Source: Salinarchaeum laminariae (GTDB lineage Archaea > Halobacteriota > Halobacteria > Halobacteriales > Salinarchaeaceae). Taken from it: a stretch of DNA of 64,000 bases. Of this stretch, positions 43,188-50,869 are shown in pieces (position 1 is the stretch's first letter; every line of letters begins with the position of its first letter). The DNA lies in the NCBI RefSeq assembly GCF_023204835.1, contig NZ_CP096270.1:2046001-2110000 (forward strand), written 5' to 3'. The translations under genes and the position numbers were made by a program. The notes under the pieces were generated by a model. It ran no database searches. It was not told the origin of the DNA and saw only the letters and a program-made list of their open reading frames with translations.

Positions 43188-44078
43188 TCAGCCCGAGATG
43201 GCGAACAGAATCACGTTGTTCATACCCGGCCCGAGGCCGAGAGCAGCGACCGCGGCGAGGGCGAGTCGAGCCTCCTGGGGCTCCTCCCGAAGCCACTCGC
43301 GAAAGAGGACGACGACGGCCGAGGCGACGAGGAGCTTCACGAGCACGAACAGCCAGCCTGCGCCGATGAACTCCGCAGTCGGAAGGGCAGAACCCGCGTC
43401 GAGAATCAGTTCGGACACGGGCGAGCGTTCGTGCACGTCGAGCATGTCGTAGCCGACGGCCGTCGAGACGCCGTCGAGGGCGTGGGCGAGGACGACGACC
43501 ATCCCGGTCCACGACGCGAGCGCCGCGGAGTCGGTGAAGCGCACCCCGATGATCGCCCAGGTGATCGCTGCCGCGACGCCCGTCGCCGCGATGGTCACCG
43601 CTACCGGGAGCGTATCGAGGGTGCCGTTCTGGAACGCCTCGATGAGGCCGAGAATCGTGAACGTCACCACGACGCCGGTACCGATCACGCCGAGATGTCG
43701 GTTCGGCGATCCCTGGGTCATCGCGGAGTAGAGCGTCGTCATCACCCAGACCGAGCCGGCAACGATGGAGACCGTCGCGTAGACTGCCGGTGTTCCAAAG
43801 AGTGGCTCCACCCAGCCCGGAAACTCTCGAACCTGATGCAGTCCGTGGAGTACGCCGCCGGTCATCATCCACGGTGCGAGTGCGACGACCGTCGCGTTCG
43901 TTACTGGCGGCGATAGCGTCCAGAGCAGTGCGCCCACCGTGAGCAGCCCGAGTAGCAACGCCGCGACGTACGGCAGGGGTGGCAGCCCGAACCCGTCGGG
44001 GAGCACCCCGCTCACCTGCAGGATCGTCCCCACGATCGGACCGCCCCCGGCTGCTCCAACCACGACAGACGGGTTCAT
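43188..44078 (-). CDS. DUF63-family membrane protein
   Basis: A 296-aa polytopic protein with seven or eight hydrophobic helices. DUF63 features visible are MTGGVLHGLHQV, HALDGVSTAVGYDML and the C-terminal signature LGLGPGMNNVILFAISG. The family is widespread in archaea and uncharacterised. The ATG at 44078 is 28 nt from the strong TATA box ATATATAA (44103-44110), so the transcript is leaderless; a TTG three codons earlier is not needed. Confidence 0.85.
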   Translation of the reverse strand: MNPSVVVGAAGGGPIVGTILQVSGVLPDGFGLPPLPYVAALLLGLLTVGALLWTLSPPVTNATVVALAPWMMTGGVLHGLHQVREFPGWVEPLFGTPAVYATVSIVAGSVWVMTTLYSAMTQGSPNRHLGVIGTGVVVTFTILGLIEAFQNGTLDTLPVAVTIAATGVAAAITWAIIGVRFTDSAALASWTGMVVVLAHALDGVSTAVGYDMLDVHERSPVSELILDAGSALPTAEFIGAGWLFVLVKLLVASAVVVLFREWLREEPQEARLALAAVAALGLGPGMNNVILFAISG

Positions 44079-44102
44079 TATTCTCAAGGCAACACGGGGG
44101 AG

Positions 44103-44110
44103 ATATATAA
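44103..44110 (-). promoter_or_regulatory. TATA box of the DUF63 gene
   Basis: TTATATAT on the minus strand, centred 28 nt before the ATG at 44078. A 10-bp palindrome ACGATATCGT (44127-44136) lies 17 bp upstream of it and could bind a regulator of this gene or deoC. Confidence 0.6.
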
Positions 44111-44262
44111 CGAACGGGGTTCGGCAACGATATCGTGTGGCAATGGCACGGTACCACGTCCGTGGAATTCGGGAACGCGAAATCCGGCAAGAAGTGAACC
44201 GCGGGCGGACGGGTTCGAGTTCGATCGCGAACGACTATCTGGGTCGCGACCGACTCGCCGGT

Positions 44263-44973
44263 ATGACCGGCTCCGGACCCCACGGTCGCAGCAGCATCGC
44301 GGACGATCCCGCGGCGCTACCCGATCTTCCGACACGCATCGATCACACCGTGCTCGGACCGACCACCACGCCGGCCGACGTGGACCGAGCGGCGGCGACG
44401 GCCGACCGTCTCGGCACGAACGTCTGCGTACCACCGTGTTACGTCGATCGCGCTGCAGCCGTCCTCGGAGCAGGTAGTGGCGGTGCGGTCGTCACTGTCG
44501 TCGGCTTTCCTCACGGCCAGTACACTCCGCAAAGCGCGGTCAGCGAAGCCACAACGGCAGCCGCCGACGGCGCCGACGAACTCGACGCCGTCGTAAACGT
44601 GGGGCGAATCACGGCTGGCGACGGGGCGACCGTCCGCGAGAATCTCTCACAGATCGTCGGCGCGACTGATCTGCCCGTGAAAGCGATCGTCTGTGCGCCG
44701 CTGCTCGATCAGGAGGAGCTCGAGGGTGCCTGTGAGATCGCAGCGGAGGCCGGTTGCTCGCACGTCAAGACCGCGACGGGGTTCAACGGCGGTGGTGCCA
44801 CGGCGGACGACGTCGCGGTGATGGCGGAGTATCTGCCGGTGAAAGCCAGCGGCGGCATCGGCTCGTGGGCGGAGGCCGCGGCGATGTTCGAGGCGGGTGC
44901 CGAGCGGATCGGTGCCTCGAGCGGCGACGTGATCGTCGCGGAGTGGCGCGAGGCCATCGAGGCTGCGGAGTGA
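44263..44973 (+). CDS. deoC: Deoxyribose-phosphate aldolase
   Basis: A 236-aa class I aldolase splitting 2-deoxyribose-5-phosphate into glyceraldehyde-3-phosphate and acetaldehyde. It has the N-terminal IDHTVLGPTTTPADVDRA, VVGFPHGQYTPQSAVSE, ELDAVVNVGRI, the Schiff-base Lys in CSHVKTATGFNGGGAT, and the second catalytic Lys in LPVKASGGIGSW. The frame is open upstream, but the ATG at 44263 begins about 20 residues before the conserved fold and has a weak TATA-like ACTATC about 27 nt ahead. It supports deoxynucleoside breakdown with the phosphorylase 2 kb away. Confidence 0.95.
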   Translation: MTGSGPHGRSSIADDPAALPDLPTRIDHTVLGPTTTPADVDRAAATADRLGTNVCVPPCYVDRAAAVLGAGSGGAVVTVVGFPHGQYTPQSAVSEATTAAADGADELDAVVNVGRITAGDGATVRENLSQIVGATDLPVKAIVCAPLLDQEELEGACEIAAEAGCSHVKTATGFNGGGATADDVAVMAEYLPVKASGGIGSWAEAAAMFEAGAERIGASSGDVIVAEWREAIEAAE

Positions 44974-44974
44974 T

Positions 44975-46237
44975 TCAGCGGTACCGCTGGGCCACGATCG
45001 CGAGCAACAGTCCGGCGTAGGCCAGCGCGCCGAGCACCGCCAGTCCGCGGCCCGCGTCGATCGCCAGTGCGACGGTGTCGCCGGGTCGTCCGTCGCCAGC
45101 GAGTACGGCGACTAACTCGATCGAGAGTCCGCCACCGAGAAGGAGCATCGAGGTTTCGGCGGCCCGTTCACCACGCTCGCCAGCGACTGCGGGCGGGTAG
45201 AAGTGGTAGACGACGCCGAGGATCGTCAGGCCCAGGAATCCGAGCAGTCCGAGCCGCGGGTGGATCGAAATCAGCGACAGCCGCTCGCCGAGCCCGATCA
45301 GGCCGCCAGCGCCGACCGTCACGAGGCCGCCGATGGCTCCAGCGACCACCCCGTAAGCGCCGAGCCGTGGCGCCGGAGCCCGTCGCACGAGCAGCCCGAC
45401 CAGTACTGCGTGACCGAGCACGGCAACCGCAAGCAGCGCGATCGCACCGTGGAGCAGTCCGTCGGCGGATCGTGCTCCGATCCCGAGATCGAACCAGCCG
45501 ACCAGCAGCGCCGGGCCCGCGGCACCGCTCGCGAGCACGACCCAGACGATCGGATCTGGAACGTCGGCGCGAAGCAGCCGAGGAAGCAGGCGAGCGCCGA
45601 TCGCGAACACCAGCAGGGCTGCGGTGCCGACGGCGAGAAGGTGGGAGATCCCGATCGAGCTGTCGATCGGTCCGGGTAGGTCGAGAACCGTCCCGGCCAG
45701 CGAGTAGGTGGCGATCGCGAGATAGCCGAGTGCGATCGGCATCGCCGCGTTCGCGACGCGGTCGAGGCTAGCGAGATGGGCTTTCGAGTCGGCCGTGCCG
45801 GTCTCGGCGCCCGTCATATTGTCGCGGATCGTCAGCGCGATCGTCACGAGAAACGCCGCTGCACCGATCGCCCAGAGGAGCGCCCCGACGTCTGTGGCCG
45901 TGCTCGGTTCGATCGGAAGCTTTTCCGCTGCCATGATGCCTGAGCTCACTGCGAGACAGAGCGTTCCAGCCACCGAGAGGGGAAGCTGGGTCAGTGGCGC
46001 CCGCGGGAGCGCGAGCTCGCGGTCGAAGTACGCCGGTAGCAGTCCATACGCTTTCCCGAAAATGGTGTGGAACACGAAGCCGTAGAGCCCCATCGCGACG
46101 ACCGTGGTGCGCGGCGCTTCGGTGAACGCGGCCAGCGTGCAGAGTACGAGAAACACGGCTCCTGCCAGTACGAACCCGCGAGCGCCACGAGAGACCGTCG
46201 CTGCACTGGACACAGTGTGAGTCACGACCCCCGGCAC
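44975..46237 (-). CDS. Polytopic membrane protein, possibly NnrS/haem-copper-like
   Basis: A 420-aa protein with about twelve hydrophobic helices. Conserved-looking His-containing blocks are GFVFHTIFGKAYGLLPAYFD, GISHLLAVGTAALLVFAIGARLLPRL, and HPRLGLLGFLGLTILGVVYHFYPPAV. They recall NnrS and subunit I of haem-copper oxidases, where membrane His residues bind haem or metal. The assignment is tentative. The start is a GTG (46237); other GTG codons within 20 residues are possible. The stop nearly touches the convergent deoC stop. Confidence 0.6.
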   Translation of the reverse strand: MPGVVTHTVSSAATVSRGARGFVLAGAVFLVLCTLAAFTEAPRTTVVAMGLYGFVFHTIFGKAYGLLPAYFDRELALPRAPLTQLPLSVAGTLCLAVSSGIMAAEKLPIEPSTATDVGALLWAIGAAAFLVTIALTIRDNMTGAETGTADSKAHLASLDRVANAAMPIALGYLAIATYSLAGTVLDLPGPIDSSIGISHLLAVGTAALLVFAIGARLLPRLLRADVPDPIVWVVLASGAAGPALLVGWFDLGIGARSADGLLHGAIALLAVAVLGHAVLVGLLVRRAPAPRLGAYGVVAGAIGGLVTVGAGGLIGLGERLSLISIHPRLGLLGFLGLTILGVVYHFYPPAVAGERGERAAETSMLLLGGGLSIELVAVLAGDGRPGDTVALAIDAGRGLAVLGALAYAGLLLAIVAQRYR

Positions 46238-46385
46238 CTAATGATCGGGGACGAACGGGTTCGGTCGATAGGTGATTCGTTGCTTAGCCACTCGATTGCT
46301 TCCGCGAGGCCGCTACCGGACCCACGGATACTTTCCCGCCGGCGTCGTGGTCACGGGCGTGCTATCACTCCAGCTCGAGGAGTTC

Positions 46386-46625
46386 ATGATCGAACTGAAG
46401 GAGGGATCGATCAAGAACGTCGGCGCGACGAACAAAGCAGGAACGGCCAAACTATACGACGTCGACGCCGCGGAAGCGCGACCCTTCGGCGACGAGCGCA
46501 TCAAGCTGGCCTTCGCCGATGACGAGGGCAACGAGATCGAGGTCGCGCTCGCGCCAGACCAGGCGTCTGCGATCGCTCACGAAATTGGATCGTTGACGAC
46601 GGAGGGCGGCGGTTCGGCCGAGTAG
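46386..46625 (+). CDS. Small conserved haloarchaeal protein, unknown
   Basis: A 79-aa acidic protein starting MIELKEGSIKNVGATNKAGTAKLYDVD. It has an alternating strand pattern (RIKLAFADDEGNEIEVALA) followed by a helix (PDQASAIAHEIGSLT), so a small beta-sandwich or beta-alpha fold is likely. There is no metal site, signal or membrane segment. The upstream in-frame extension to 46272 lacks a plausible start sequence. I do not recognise a family. Confidence 0.6.
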   Translation: MIELKEGSIKNVGATNKAGTAKLYDVDAAEARPFGDERIKLAFADDEGNEIEVALAPDQASAIAHEIGSLTTEGGGSAE

Positions 46626-46786
46626 CTGGGGTCGAGCGTCGCTACGGGTAGTATCTGGATCCGGCAAAATCGGAAATTGGGGAAGTGAGAGTGGTGCCAA
46701 GGGGTCCCCACGGTGTGCCCATCGGGCGTCTGACGTGACGGATTCGCCAGAGTGCTCGCCTGTCTCTCGCCGTGCAGGCGGTGCCC

Positions 46787-46987
46787 TCAGGCGTTGTTCA
46801 TCCGCTGACTGTCGCGTTGGCCACACCGCTGGCATTCGGCGACTCGATAGGGCTCTCGTGAGAACTCCGCGTTCTCCGGGTTCCTGCTCTCGGCAAGGAT
46901 CTGCACGGACACCTGGTGGAGAGTGTCCGCTTCACATGCCTCACAGTACTCGTCGAGCCCGTCGAATGCGCCGTCAGTCGTCGCCAT
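46787..46987 (-). CDS. Small zinc beta-ribbon protein (DUF7835-like)
   Basis: A 66-aa protein with two CxxC pairs (EYCEACEAD and ECQRCGQRDSQRMNNA) forming a zinc ribbon. The ending SQRMNNA is one I recall from haloarchaeal DUF7835 proteins. Its ATG at 46987 is about 30 nt from a TATA-like CTTATA; an ATG at 46996 (MDGMATT) is also possible. Size and fold suggest an RNA-, DNA- or protein-binding adaptor; the function is unknown. Confidence 0.75.
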   Translation of the reverse strand: MATTDGAFDGLDEYCEACEADTLHQVSVQILAESRNPENAEFSREPYRVAECQRCGQRDSQRMNNA

Positions 46988-46996
46988 GCCATCCAT

Positions 46997-47344
46997 TACT
47001 CCGCCAACTCGGAGTATAAGTACCCTCGTCCGTTCGGGGAGTTTTGGACCGTTCATCGCACGACGGCGCCGGTATATCTCGGTTCAGTGGTCGAGACGCG
47101 TCTATATCGTTCAAAACGCTCTCTCGGGGATTGTTTCAGGAATAGCGCCGATGGTCGACCAAAGGTTTAAAAGAGGTTCTCCACCTCTCGGCTGCGACAC
47201 AGTGGACCGCCGCGCGCTCACCGATCCGGTGCCTCGAGTGCCACCGCGGTTCACGACCTCCTCCGATCGCTCACCGGGGACTGGTCGGCGGGGCAGCCTC
47301 GCCGGACGACAACTCCCTTGGTGCCGGCTCGCGAGGTGGCGAGC
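46997..47344. other. Intergenic region with a stem-loop ahead of the HIT gene
   Basis: About 350 bp. The zinc-ribbon promoter is at the left end. GGTTTAAAAG (47164-47173) is a good TATA candidate for rightward transcription and overlaps the stem-loop AGAGGT/ACCTCT (47172-47188). If used, it leaves a leader of about 150 nt before the HIT gene. I see no gene in it. Confidence 0.5.
46998..47022 (-). promoter_or_regulatory. TATA box and overlapping inverted repeat of the zinc-ribbon gene
   Basis: On the minus strand TACTTATA (47015-47022) is followed by ACTCCG, six bases, CGGAGT (46998-47015), placing a dyad over the predicted transcription start. Confidence 0.5.
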
Positions 47345-47899
47345 ATGGACCAGGTGTTTGCCCCCTGGCGCATCGAGTGGATCGAGCGCGAGGACACAAA
47401 CGAGACCGTCGAGGAGTGCGTCTTCTGTGAGTTCCCGGAAATGGACGAGGATCGCGAGAACCTGATCGTGGCCCGGAGCGAGCACGCGTTCGTCATGTTG
47501 AACAACTACCCATACAGCCCGGGGCACGTTATGGTGATCCCGACGCCCCACGGCGGTGATCTCCGCGATCTCGACGAACTGGTGATGCTCGATCACGCAA
47601 AACTGCGAGCACGGACGATCGACGCGCTCGAGACGGCGTTCGACCCGGTGGGGTTCAACGTCGGCCTCAATCTCGGCGGCGACGCGGCCGGTGGCTCCAT
47701 CGACGACCACGTCCACACCCACGTCGTGCCTCGCTGGACCGGCGATACGAACTTCATGCCGGTCATATCGGACACGACGGTGATCGTCGAGGCCCTCGAG
47801 GCCACGTACGATCGGCTTCACGCGGCGTTCGCGGAGCAGAAGGGTGCGACAGTTCCGGGTGACGACGCCGCTCGGGCGGTTCAGATCTCCTTCGACTAA
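47345..47899 (+). CDS. HIT-family nucleotide hydrolase
   Basis: A 184-aa histidine-triad protein starting MDQVFAPWRIEWIE. A possible zinc-binding CVFCEF pair lies near residue 28, and the catalytic triad region HVHTHVVPRW near residue 122. The NYPYSPGHVMVIPTPHGGDL block is typical of Fhit/Ap4A-phosphorylase-like HIT proteins, which hydrolyse dinucleoside polyphosphates or nucleotide adducts. A GTG nine codons upstream is in frame but adds nothing conserved. Confidence 0.9.
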   Translation: MDQVFAPWRIEWIEREDTNETVEECVFCEFPEMDEDRENLIVARSEHAFVMLNNYPYSPGHVMVIPTPHGGDLRDLDELVMLDHAKLRARTIDALETAFDPVGFNVGLNLGGDAAGGSIDDHVHTHVVPRWTGDTNFMPVISDTTVIVEALEATYDRLHAAFAEQKGATVPGDDAARAVQISFD

Positions 47900-47961
47900 T
47901 CCCGACTACTTATCCAAAGGGCCACTCCAACGGCCGCTCCGCACTGTTTTCTGGGAACTGA

Positions 47962-48900
47962 TCAGGAGAGGACGATCCTGACGACCGTCCCACGCGGTTC
48001 GTTGTCGACGATGAAAATCTCGCCGTCGCCCTGCACGACGACCGATCGCGCGATCCAGAGACCGAGCCCCTCCGAGTGGAACATCGGACTCTCCATCCCT
48101 TCCTCCAGCACCGCCCGCTCCATCTCCGGCATTCCGGGGCCGTCGTCGGCGACGTCGACGTGGACAGTTCCATTTGGCTGACGGTTCAGCGCGACGCGCA
48201 CGGACGGCGAATCGCGATCGCTGTGTTCGACCGCGTTCTCGAGTAGTTCGTCGATGGCTTCCTGAAGCCGTGGATCGGCCTCGAGCTCGAAGTGGTCGGT
48301 CGCGTCGACCGTGAACGACGCGTTCGGATACCGTCCGCCGGTGACGGCGATCCTGTCTTCGACGAGCGCCACCAGATCGAGGGGTTCCTCGTTGGTCTCC
48401 TCAAGCACGAGATCTCTGAGGAGTCGCGTCTTCTCCGTGATCGACACGAGCTGTTCGGTCTGCTCTCGGATTGTCTCCAGATGGGCTTCGGACTGTGGAT
48501 CGGGGCCACGACCATCTTCGTCGACGTGGGACGCGACGAGCTCCGTATTGCCCGCGATAACGTTACAGCTGTTCCGGAGATTGTGCCGTAGAATCCGGTG
48601 GAGAACGGTCGTCTGTTGGAGCGCACGGTCCAGTCGCTGGTTCGTCTGTCGCCTGGATCGTTGACCGTGTCGGACGAGAACAAACAAAAAGACGGACGAG
48701 CCAGCGACGAACAGCCATCCCTTCGCCGTCTGCACCGTGTTCGACAGCTGTGCATCCACAATCAGGGCCGCGACGAGCCGATCGGACACGAGAATCCAGG
48801 CACCGCTGACGACGGCGTAGACGACGGCGATGTCGAGTGCGGAGCCAGAGTAGGGGAGATAGTCCGTCACTGCTAACGCTGTTGTACAGAAACGTATCAC
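47962..48900 (-). CDS. Membrane sensor histidine kinase
   Basis: A 312-aa two-component kinase. Two membrane helices (about 13-35 and 55-75) are joined by a very short loop, so there is no sizeable outside sensor. The phospho-acceptor helix is HRILRHNLRNSCNVIAGN (about 95-112). The ATPase domain has DELLENAVEHS, VADDGPGMPEME and SEGLGLWIARSVV. There is no PAS or receiver domain. The start is a GTG at 48900 (VIRFCTTAL), 141 bp from the divergent CDF gene; the longer frame upstream crosses that gene. Its response regulator is not in the neighbourhood. Confidence 0.85.
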   Translation of the reverse strand: MIRFCTTALAVTDYLPYSGSALDIAVVYAVVSGAWILVSDRLVAALIVDAQLSNTVQTAKGWLFVAGSSVFLFVLVRHGQRSRRQTNQRLDRALQQTTVLHRILRHNLRNSCNVIAGNTELVASHVDEDGRGPDPQSEAHLETIREQTEQLVSITEKTRLLRDLVLEETNEEPLDLVALVEDRIAVTGGRYPNASFTVDATDHFELEADPRLQEAIDELLENAVEHSDRDSPSVRVALNRQPNGTVHVDVADDGPGMPEMERAVLEEGMESPMFHSEGLGLWIARSVVVQGDGEIFIVDNEPRGTVVRIVLS

Positions 48901-49041
48901 GCGACTAATTTCTTGTGGGTGGCTATCGCCGACGGTATCGACAGCTGTCGGGATCGTGCCGACTGAGCGCCGGACGCGACAGCGATTCCCACCGTCGCCT
49001 GGACCGACACCCCCTTGACGCGCCTCTGCCAACCGTGGCGC

Positions 49042-49968
49042 GTGTCGAGTCGTCAGGCGCTCCGGCGGGCGGGAGCCGTCGTACTCGCCGTCAACGTCGG
49101 GCTGGTACTCGCAAAGGCCGGCGCGTGGTATCTCTCGGGATCGCTCGCGGTCGGCTCCGAGGCGGTCAACAGCCTCGCGGACGCCTCCTACAGCCTCGTC
49201 ATCCTCGCCGGGCTCTACCTGACGACGCAGCCGCCCGATCTCGAACATCCACACGGCCACGAGCGAATCGAGCCCTTCGTCTCGCTGTTCATCGCGGGCG
49301 CGATTATCCTCGCCGGACTCGCCATCCTCTACGGTGCTGTAACCGCTGTCCTCGCAGGGAGTGTAGAGGCCCCCGCGGGCGCCAGCGCGGTCGCGGTGCT
49401 CATCGTTGCCATCGTCGCGAAGCTGTGGCTCTACCGGTACTGCAAGGGGGTCGCCGAGCGTGAGAACTCACCGGCGGTCGCAGCGACCGCCGTCGACAAT
49501 CGTAACGACGTGCTGGCCTCCGGCGCCGCGCTGCTCGGCGTCGCCGGCGCGCAGGTGGGCTACCCGATCCTCGATCCGGTCGCCGCCGGCGTCGTCGCCA
49601 TCTTCGTCTGCTACTCGGGGATCGACATCGTCCGGGACAACCTCAACTATCTGCTGGGCGCTGCCCCGCCCGAGCCGCTCCGTGAGGAGATCCTCGCTCG
49701 CGCCCATGCGCATCCCGACGTCGAGGGGGTCCACGACGTGATCGCACACTACGTCGGCCCCGAGATCGACGTCTCGCTGCACATCGAGGTAGAGGGCGAT
49801 CGCACGCTCGCGGAAGCCCACGACATCGAGTCGGCTGTCGTCGAGTCTATTCGGGATCTCGATTCCGTCGACGACGTCTTCGTTCACGTCGATCCCAAGG
49901 AGCTGGGTGAGTGGAAAGTGTCGTCTGACGGTGGTTCCGACGAAGGTTCCGATGATCCGGAGGCCTGA
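49042..49968 (+). CDS. Cation diffusion facilitator (CDF) transporter
   Basis: A 308-aa membrane protein exporting divalent metal ions (Zn, Mn, Fe or similar) against protons. It has six helices with the metal-site motif HPHGHERIEPFVSL and the second-site DNRNDVLASGAALLG. The C-terminal cytoplasmic domain has DVEGVHDVIAHYVGPEIDVSLHIEVEGD, which dimerises on metal binding. It starts at a GTG (49042, VSSRQALRR); a TTG at 49015 is less likely. It ends in a Ser/Asp/Glu-rich tail. Confidence 0.92.
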   Translation: MSSRQALRRAGAVVLAVNVGLVLAKAGAWYLSGSLAVGSEAVNSLADASYSLVILAGLYLTTQPPDLEHPHGHERIEPFVSLFIAGAIILAGLAILYGAVTAVLAGSVEAPAGASAVAVLIVAIVAKLWLYRYCKGVAERENSPAVAATAVDNRNDVLASGAALLGVAGAQVGYPILDPVAAGVVAIFVCYSGIDIVRDNLNYLLGAAPPEPLREEILARAHAHPDVEGVHDVIAHYVGPEIDVSLHIEVEGDRTLAEAHDIESAVVESIRDLDSVDDVFVHVDPKELGEWKVSSDGGSDEGSDDPEA

Positions 49969-50038
49969 GGCAGTGGGATCGACGAGACGGATGTGTGGAG
50001 CGGGGATCGACGATTCACCAACCTTGGCCGGTCGCAGA

Positions 50039-50755
50039 TTACGGAGTTTGGACGGCGTTCCGGAGCGTCCCGACGCCCTCGTAGGTAATTTCGACATCGT
50101 CGCCCGGCTCGATCAGCCCGGGGTTTTCCGGACTGCCGAACGCTACGACGTCGCCGGGACGGAGCGTGAACCGTTCGGAGAGATACGAGACGATCTCCGC
50201 GACGCCGAAGAGCATCATCTCCGTGTTCGCTGACTGACGGCGCTCGCCCGCGACGTCTGTCCGCACGTCGATCGAGGTGGGGTCGACGTCGGTTTCGATC
50301 CAGGGGCCAAGCGGCGCCGAGCCGTCGAACGCTTTTCTGGCGGTCCGACCCTGCTGGTCGAGCGCGTCGACGTCGTTCATGACCGTGTAGCCTTGCACGA
50401 CAGAGTCGACCGCCGATTCCGAGACGTTCCGGCAGCGTTCGCCGATCACCGCCGCGAGCTCGCCGGCGTAGGTCAGTTCCGAGGTGAAGGAGGGATACGA
50501 AATCTGCTGACCGTGAGCGAGGAGAGCAGCCGGTGGCTTGATGAAGAAGTCCGGCTCGTCGGGCCGCTCGTAATCCATCTGGTCGAGCGTGGTCGCGTAG
50601 TTCCGACCGACGCAGTAGAGCGCGCTCGGTTCGCAGGGCGGAAGCAAGCGACCGTCTTGCCCCACCTCGTAGCGGCCGTCATCAGCGTGCACGACGCCAT
50701 CCTTGTACTCACCCGCGACGGGACCATCCGGCGTCAGCAATCGGGCGATTCGCAT
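50039..50755 (-). CDS. Fumarylacetoacetate hydrolase-family protein
   Basis: A 238-aa FAH-fold enzyme. It has the family's CVGRNYATTLDQM, KPPAALLAHGQQISYP, YAGELAAVIGERCRNV and GYTVMNDVDALDQQ blocks. Some expected acidic metal ligands are altered (YAGELAAV where ExEL is usual still keeps one Glu). Relatives act on 2-oxo acids, acylpyruvates or oxaloacetate. The ATG at 50755 (MRIARLLTPDG) is the natural start. It is on the same strand as purB, 114 bp downstream of its stop. Confidence 0.85.
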   Translation of the reverse strand: MRIARLLTPDGPVAGEYKDGVVHADDGRYEVGQDGRLLPPCEPSALYCVGRNYATTLDQMDYERPDEPDFFIKPPAALLAHGQQISYPSFTSELTYAGELAAVIGERCRNVSESAVDSVVQGYTVMNDVDALDQQGRTARKAFDGSAPLGPWIETDVDPTSIDVRTDVAGERRQSANTEMMLFGVAEIVSYLSERFTLRPGDVVAFGSPENPGLIEPGDDVEITYEGVGTLRNAVQTP

Positions 50756-50869
50756 GCGAGGGGAAGCGACCGCTGGCGAGAAAGACCTGACGCTCGCAGC
50801 GATGACGTTCAAAGGGATGTGAGACTGTGTCTGAGGGTGAGTGAGCGAGTGAGATCCGTTTCGGCCCGA

